Part shown: piece by piece, positions 59,731 to 64,000 of the stretch
Position numbering within the stretch: position 1 is the first letter of the stretch
Layout: each line of letters begins with the position of its first letter
From: Synergistaceae bacterium
GTDB lineage: Bacteria > Synergistota > Synergistia > Synergistales > Aminobacteriaceae
Reading direction: 5' to 3'
DNA length: 64,000 bases
Assembly: GCA_031277095.1 (NCBI GenBank)
Contig: JAISLU010000001.1
Span: 1-64,000 of the forward strand
The notes under the pieces: model-generated
Database searches by the model: none
Told to the model about the DNA's origin: nothing
The model's input: only the letters and a program-made list of their open reading frames with translations
Made by a program: the position numbers and the translations under genes

Positions 59731-61520
59731 CCGCGATCTTCCCCCTTCCAAGTGTAGAGACCTATGCGCGTCGCCAGAACCCGGGCGACGAAAAAGAACA
59801 ATCTCACATCTTTTTTCCAGCGATATGGCTCCTGGCACAGCCTGAAAAACCATTCCAGCCCCAATTTTTGCAGTATTCGCGGTGAACGTTTCAGGTGGCC
59901 GGACAGGACGTCGAATGCCCCTCCTACCCCGACGGCCAAGACGCTGCCCAAACTCTTCCCGTGACGGTCTACCCACTTCTCCTGCCGGGGGATGCCCATC
60001 GCCACGAAAAGGATTTTCGCCCCGGAGTGGGCGACGACGTCCGCCACGGAGGGGTCGTCCATGGCGAAATAACCGTCCCGGGCCCCCGCCACCACCAGCC
60101 CGGGATATCGCGCCGCCAGCGCTTTGGAGCAAGTCAGAGCCGTCTTGCCCCGGGAGCCCAGAAAATAAACCGGCCATCCCTCCGCCGCCGCCATCCGGCA
60201 AAGCTGTTCGGCAAAATCGATCCCCGTCACGCGCTCTTGTATGGGCATTCCCAAAAATCGCAGCCCCCACAAAAGGCCGACACCGTCCGACAAAACCATG
60301 GCGGAATGTCTTAAAATGCGGTGGTATTCGGGATCGCAAACCGCCTCGTCCATCCCCAAGGCATTGACGGTGGACACCAGCTTCGTTTCCTTTTTCGTTT
60401 CCCCCGAAGACAAGATCAGGCCTCTGGCTCTTGCCAGAGCGTAATTGAGAGACATGTTGTCGATGTGAACACCCCACAAACAGGGTTTCCCGTGGAACAT
60501 GGGAGAGCGGTTCCTGTACTTGAACGCCAGAGGAACGACCACCACGAGAACGAAGGCCCCTCCCCACCAGATCCAGGCCGTGTAATCTCCCGAGTACTGA
60601 GACAGAGCCGTCGCGATGCCCAGAAAAGCGCACAGGCCGGCTATGAAGCGCACCGCGTCGGGGTGTTCCAGTCCGTTTCGGATCAATTTCCGGTAAAGCC
60701 GCTCCGTTCCGTGGGGCGTGTCGGAAAAAAACAGATTAGCCAAGTGCAAAGAGGCCTCCGCCATGGGAATGGCAAAAAGTCCTAAAGACAAATAAAGCAT
60801 GGAGCTGAACACGATGCCCTTACTGACCCCCAATATCGCCGTCCCCGCGGCCAGAGTGCCCCACATCGCCGACATGGTCCTGCCGGCCTGACGGTAAAAA
60901 TCGCTGAAACGGCTCCAAAAGGCCCCCAAAAGAACCAGCCCGGCAAAGGACATGAAAAAGGCGTCCTCCATCCCCCGGACGGCCAGAACCACGGAAATCA
61001 GCATGAGGGAAAACGTCACGGCCAGCATGTACCCCACCAGGCCGGGAATAGCGTCCAACTGCTGGAGAATGACGGGAAAGAGCGCGAACCACAGAGTAGT
61101 GACGATAACCGACGTCAACGGTGTCAAATAAATGTACTCTCCGTCGACGAAGCTGATGAAGCTGATGGAAGGTCCGAACAGAGCGCAGCAAAAACCGATG
61201 AAAAGATATCCCCATCTTCCCGGGCGTCCCGGCCAGAAGTTTTCCGTCAGGCCGACGATCCCCGCGAGAAAAGCGGCCCCTGCGACAAACCGCGACTGCG
61301 GCGAACCGAACCAAATCGCCAGCAACAGCCATCCCCCCACCAGAAGGAGATCGCGCAAGTAAGCATACTGGCGCGGGTCGAAATATCTTTTCACCGCATA
61401 CTGAACGAGGACACACAGGGCGGCTGCGCCGACGCAACCCGCTATCATCTGCAAATCGTAGGAAACGATCAAAAAGAGTAACACCTCCGAGAAAACACTC
61501 GATTGATCGAATGGATTCAA
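59727..61520 (-). CDS. MraY/WecA-like membrane domain fused to a WecG/TagA/CpsF glycosyltransferase
   Basis: A 597-residue protein. The first 340 residues have ten or more membrane helices and align in outline with polyprenyl-phosphate GlcNAc-1-phosphate transferases (LQQLDAIPGLVGYMLAV at the NxxDGIDGL site, and RLYRKLIRNGLEHPDAVRF at the HIHH loop), but the Asp-rich catalytic residues are changed. Residues about 365-590 are a GT26 domain (STVNALGMDEAV, SDGVGLLWGLRFLG, ERVTGIDFAEQLC, FLGSRG, VAMGIPRQEKWV). It probably adds ManNAc or a related sugar to a lipid-linked precursor at the membrane, with the dead transferase as a lipid-binding platform. It heads the operon that runs through CBS and V-ATPase genes. 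Confidence 0.85.
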   Translation of the reverse strand: MNPFDQSSVFSEVLLFLIVSYDLQMIAGCVGAAALCVLVQYAVKRYFDPRQYAYLRDLLLVGGWLLLAIWFGSPQSRFVAGAAFLAGIVGLTENFWPGRPGRWGYLFIGFCCALFGPSISFISFVDGEYIYLTPLTSVIVTTLWFALFPVILQQLDAIPGLVGYMLAVTFSLMLISVVLAVRGMEDAFFMSFAGLVLLGAFWSRFSDFYRQAGRTMSAMWGTLAAGTAILGVSKGIVFSSMLYLSLGLFAIPMAEASLHLANLFFSDTPHGTERLYRKLIRNGLEHPDAVRFIAGLCAFLGIATALSQYSGDYTAWIWWGGAFVLVVVVPLAFKYRNRSPMFHGKPCLWGVHIDNMSLNYALARARGLILSSGETKKETKLVSTVNALGMDEAVCDPEYHRILRHSAMVLSDGVGLLWGLRFLGMPIQERVTGIDFAEQLCRMAAAEGWPVYFLGSRGKTALTCSKALAARYPGLVVAGARDGYFAMDDPSVADVVAHSGAKILFVAMGIPRQEKWVDRHGKSLGSVLAVGVGGAFDVLSGHLKRSPRILQKLGLEWFFRLCQEPYRWKKDVRLFFFVARVLATRIGLYTWKGEDRG

Positions 61521-61633
61521 CCACTTATTTTAAACATTCAACTTGTAGACATCCAACTTTTTAGAGATTCTACTTTTAGACATTTAGACATCCAACCTCG
61601 AAAAAAACAACCAATAACGGCGCACTCTTTTTG

Positions 61634-62146
61634 CTAAACGTTTATGCTCAACGCTTTTCCGACAGGACGTTTTTTTTCTCCCACTCGGATGTTTTTCAAA
61701 AGGTTGGCCATCTCGATGGCGCTGACCGCGCAGTCTGCGCCTTTGTTTCCCGCCTTGCTGCCGGCGCGTAGAAGAGCCTGTTCCAGTGTGTCGCAGGTCA
61801 GGACGCCGAAGGCCACCGGAACGCGCTGTTCCAGGCCCACGCAGGCCAAACCCTTGGACATCTCCGCCGAAACATAATCGAAGTGGGGGGTATCCCCACG
61901 GATGACGGCTCCCAAGGCGATGATCGCGTCGTATTTTCCCGCAAGAGCCAGCTCCTTGGCGATCATAGGAAGTTCCCATGCGCCCGGAACCCAGTAAATT
62001 TCTATGTTCTGATGAGAAACGTCGTGACGCAAAAGGGCGTCCTTCGCCCCCTCCAACAGCTTATTGGAGATCAGCTCGTTGAAGCGCGAGGTGACGATCG
62101 CCACCGAAAGCCCCGTTCCTATCAGTTTTCCTTCCACTACCCGCAT
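61634..62146 (-). CDS. ribH: lumazine synthase (RibH)
   Basis: A 170-residue enzyme that condenses ribityl-aminouracil with dihydroxybutanone phosphate to give 6,7-dimethyl-8-ribityllumazine. Motifs are [35 protein letters not shown] with the catalytic His, and [17 protein letters not shown] start at the ATG at 62146, 8 bases after GGAGGG. Last gene of the riboflavin run. Confidence 0.97.
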   Translation of the reverse strand: MRVVEGKLIGTGLSVAIVTSRFNELISNKLLEGAKDALLRHDVSHQNIEIYWVPGAWELPMIAKELALAGKYDAIIALGAVIRGDTPHFDYVSAEMSKGLACVGLEQRVPVAFGVLTCDTLEQALLRAGSKAGNKGADCAVSAIEMANLLKNIRVGEKKRPVGKALSINV

Positions 62147-62189
62147 GACGGTACCCTCCACTTTCGTCGCAATATTTATAGTGCAGTAT

Positions 62190-63467
62190 TTATAGTGAAT
62201 GAAGCAGATGCCCCATTTTGCTTTCTTTGGTGTTCATATACCCTTCGTTGAATTTGTTGAGTTCGGTCACAAGAGGTATCCGCTCGACAATTTGAATGCC
62301 GTGTCCCTCGAGGCCGATGATCTTCTGAGGATTGTTCGTCAAAAGGCGGATTTTTTTCAGGCCGAGGTCCGTCAAAATCTGGGCTCCGATGCCGTAGTCG
62401 CGCAGGTCCGGCGCGTAGCCAAGGGCGAGGTTGGCGTCCACCGTGTCCATGCCCTCTTCCTGCAGTTTGTAAGCCTTCAATTTGTTGACGATTCCAATAC
62501 CGCGGCCCTCCTGACGCATATAAAGCAGGACACCCACGCCCTCCCCTTCGATCATTTTCAAGGCCGCGTGGAGCTGCGGACCGCAGTCGCAGCGCAGAGA
62601 GCCGAACACGTCCCCCGTCAGGCATTCGCTGTGAACCCGCACCAGCACTCCGGCATCGGAGTCGGCGGCGACATCCCCCTTCACCAGAGCGATATGAGTG
62701 CGGCAGTCGCTCTCCTCCAGGGTATTATGGTAGGCATAAGCTCGAAATTGTCCAAACTCCGTCGGCAGGTTGATCTCGACGATTTTCTCCACCAATTTTT
62801 CGCGCATGCTACGCCACGCGATGAGGTCTTTCACCGTGATCAACTTCATTCCGTGGTGCGCGGCAAAGGAAATGAGATCGGGAAGACGCGCCATCGTGCC
62901 ATCGTCTCTCATGATTTCGCAGCACAGTCCCGCCAAGGGCAGTCCCGCCAACCGAGCCAGGTCCACCGTGGCCTCCGTGTGCCCGGCGCGCTTCAAGACG
63001 CCCCCCGGCTTGGCCGCCAGAGGAAACAGGTGTCCCGGGCGATAAAAATCGTCGGGGCGAGCGCTGGGGTTTGCTAAAAGGCGGGCCGTAATGGCGCGCT
63101 CTTCCGCCGAGATCCCTGTCGTGATCCCTTCTTTGGCGTCGACCGTAACCAAAAAAGCCGTGCCGTGTTTGTCGGTTCCCTTTTTCGTCATGGGCTCCAG
63201 TTGAAGGCGCTTGGCGATTTCCTCGGAAATCGGGGCACAAATCAACCCCCGGGCATAACGGGCCATAAAGTTGACCTGGTCCGTGGTGGCGTGGACCGCC
63301 GCCATTATCAGGTCGCCCTCGTTTTCCCGGGACTCGTCGTCCACCACCAGAACCATGCGTCCTTGGCGGATATCCTCGATTGCGTCCTCGATCGGCGCAA
63401 ATTGAAAGCCGTCGTTTCTCTCCGCCGACTCTATATTTTTTTCCTCATTATCGATAACCAAGGTCAT
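62190..63467 (-). CDS. ribBA: bifunctional DHBP synthase / GTP cyclohydrolase II (RibBA)
   Basis: A 425-residue fusion. Residues about 25-225 are RibB ([13 protein letters not shown], then [13 protein letters not shown]) making dihydroxybutanone phosphate from ribulose 5-phosphate; about 230-410 are RibA, with the zinc cysteines in [17 protein letters not shown] and the RQEGRGIG motif, opening GTP. Both active sites look complete. It precedes ribH by 43 bases, a gap that contains a short tandem repeat (tatttatagtg twice), and follows ribE by 24. Confidence 0.97.
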   Translation of the reverse strand: MTLVIDNEEKNIESAERNDGFQFAPIEDAIEDIRQGRMVLVVDDESRENEGDLIMAAVHATTDQVNFMARYARGLICAPISEEIAKRLQLEPMTKKGTDKHGTAFLVTVDAKEGITTGISAEERAITARLLANPSARPDDFYRPGHLFPLAAKPGGVLKRAGHTEATVDLARLAGLPLAGLCCEIMRDDGTMARLPDLISFAAHHGMKLITVKDLIAWRSMREKLVEKIVEINLPTEFGQFRAYAYHNTLEESDCRTHIALVKGDVAADSDAGVLVRVHSECLTGDVFGSLRCDCGPQLHAALKMIEGEGVGVLLYMRQEGRGIGIVNKLKAYKLQEEGMDTVDANLALGYAPDLRDYGIGAQILTDLGLKKIRLLTNNPQKIIGLEGHGIQIVERIPLVTELNKFNEGYMNTKESKMGHLLHSL

Positions 63468-63491
63468 ACATCTCCTTATTTTTTCTCATTG

Positions 63492-64000
63492 TCAATAACC
63501 AAGCTCGTACATCTCCTCGAGAGTCAGCTTGCCGGAGGCCTGGGAGCGGGTAAGAGCGGGCTCAGGATTCAGCAGCCGCTCCACGTACTTTCCGACGATG
63601 TCGGTTTCGATATTGACCAAGTCCCCCGGCTTGATCTGTCCCAACGTGCAATTTTCCAGCGTGGTCGGGATCAGTCCCACGGAAAAACCTTCGGAATCCG
63701 CGTCGATCACGGTCAAGCTGACCCCGTCCACGGCGACGGACCCTTTTGCTACAACATAGCGCATAGCGTTTTTCAAATCTTTCAAAGCGCGAAAACGCGC
63801 CTCCTTCGTCCGAGCCGGCCCCGACAATTTTTCCAGCACCGCCGTCCCGTCCACGTGTCCCTGCACCAGGTGTCCGTCCAGCCGGTCGCCCAGCTTCACC
63901 GCGCGCTCCAGGTTCACCCGGCTCCCTCGCGCCAACGCGGAAAAACGCGTCCGCCGCGCCGTCTCAGGCATCATTTCCGCGTCGAAAACGCTGCCTCTCA
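63492..64000 (-). CDS. ribE: riboflavin synthase alpha chain (RibE), cut by window edge
   Basis: The frame is open from the window end at 64000 to the stop at 63492, giving the C-terminal 168 or so residues. Motifs are MPETARRTRF, VNLERAVKLGDRLDGHLVQGHVDGT at the barrel repeat, and VDGVSLTVIDAD. The N terminus lies outside the window. It dismutates two lumazines to riboflavin. An FMN riboswitch, if present, would be further upstream. Confidence 0.95.
   Translation of the reverse strand, partial: RGSVFDAEMMPETARRTRFSALARGSRVNLERAVKLGDRLDGHLVQGHVDGTAVLEKLSGPARTKEARFRALKDLKNAMRYVVAKGSVAVDGVSLTVIDADSEGFSVGLIPTTLENCTLGQIKPGDLVNIETDIVGKYVERLLNPEPALTRSQASGKLTLEEMYELGY

Noticed and set aside
59731-60633. 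N-terminal extension of the CBS protein
   Set aside because: It runs out of frame through the glycosyltransferase gene and is Gly/Arg-rich; the CBS start at 59730 overlaps the upstream stop neatly.
62168-62200. Fragment of the MITE-like end (tatagtgaat) before ribH
   Set aside because: Only about ten bases match and they sit within a local tandem repeat, so chance or slippage explains them.

Overview
The window looks like a chromosomal piece of a Gram-negative, strictly anaerobic, GC-rich bacterium, most likely a member of the Synergistota (Synergistetes), perhaps host-associated. I base this on the combination of a bacterial V/A-type ATPase operon, an LpxL-like acyltransferase (so an outer membrane), many ferredoxin, flavodoxin and flavodiiron genes, an RACo-type corrinoid activator, and an archaeal-type ornithine cyclodeaminase relative. 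The phylum call is an inference from gene content; there is no rRNA in the window, and I saw no tRNA, CRISPR array, complete insertion sequence or prophage.

Layout. 1-4 kb: an XRE regulator, a GNAT/flavodoxin/ferredoxin fusion, a 107-bp MITE-like element and a TIGR00300-type ornithine cyclodeaminase homologue. 3.8-11.7 kb: a helical-repeat protein, then a tightly overlapping three-gene cassette (winged-helix protein, AAA ATPase, Cas4/RecB-like nuclease fused to an FtsK motor) that I cannot match to a described system, then a lipoprotein and a ferredoxin. 11.8-16.5 kb: permease genes and a more AT-rich patch with a broken toxin/antitoxin pair and an esterase. 16.5-20.7 kb: a second copy of the MITE-like element, then flavodiiron protein FprA, an acyl-CoA dehydrogenase/ETF-alpha/rubredoxin fusion and an Fe-S-type Rrf2 regulator; together these could form an acyl-CoA-to-oxygen (or NO) electron path. 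20.7-31.3 kb: GIY-YIG protein, MntP, cardiolipin synthase, an S9 peptidase, a PPDK-N-like protein with an unknown partner, and ClpB behind a CtsR-like operator. 31.4-39.6 kb: aminotransferase, RACo-like protein, hydrolase, exonuclease III, acyl-CoA ligase, RidA, enolase and an S4 protein. 40-49 kb: NAGPA-domain protein, hydrogenase maturation protease, CorA, ArgF, L28, TyrS and two envelope-lipid/glycan genes. 49.3-52.7 kb: an AT-richer patch with an M48 peptidase, a phosphoesterase and a repeat protein. 52.8-61.5 kb: a divergent V-ATPase operon coupled to a CBS protein and a membrane glycosyltransferase. 61.6-64 kb: riboflavin genes ribE-ribBA-ribH.

Two themes recur. First, short tandem repeats (9-27 bp units, in frame when inside genes) are scattered through coding and spacer DNA, suggesting frequent local duplication. 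Second, several redox and energy proteins are domain fusions or have lost key residues; the clearest is the V-ATPase A subunit, where the catalytic Glu of the GER motif is Gly and the operon lacks C, D and F subunits.
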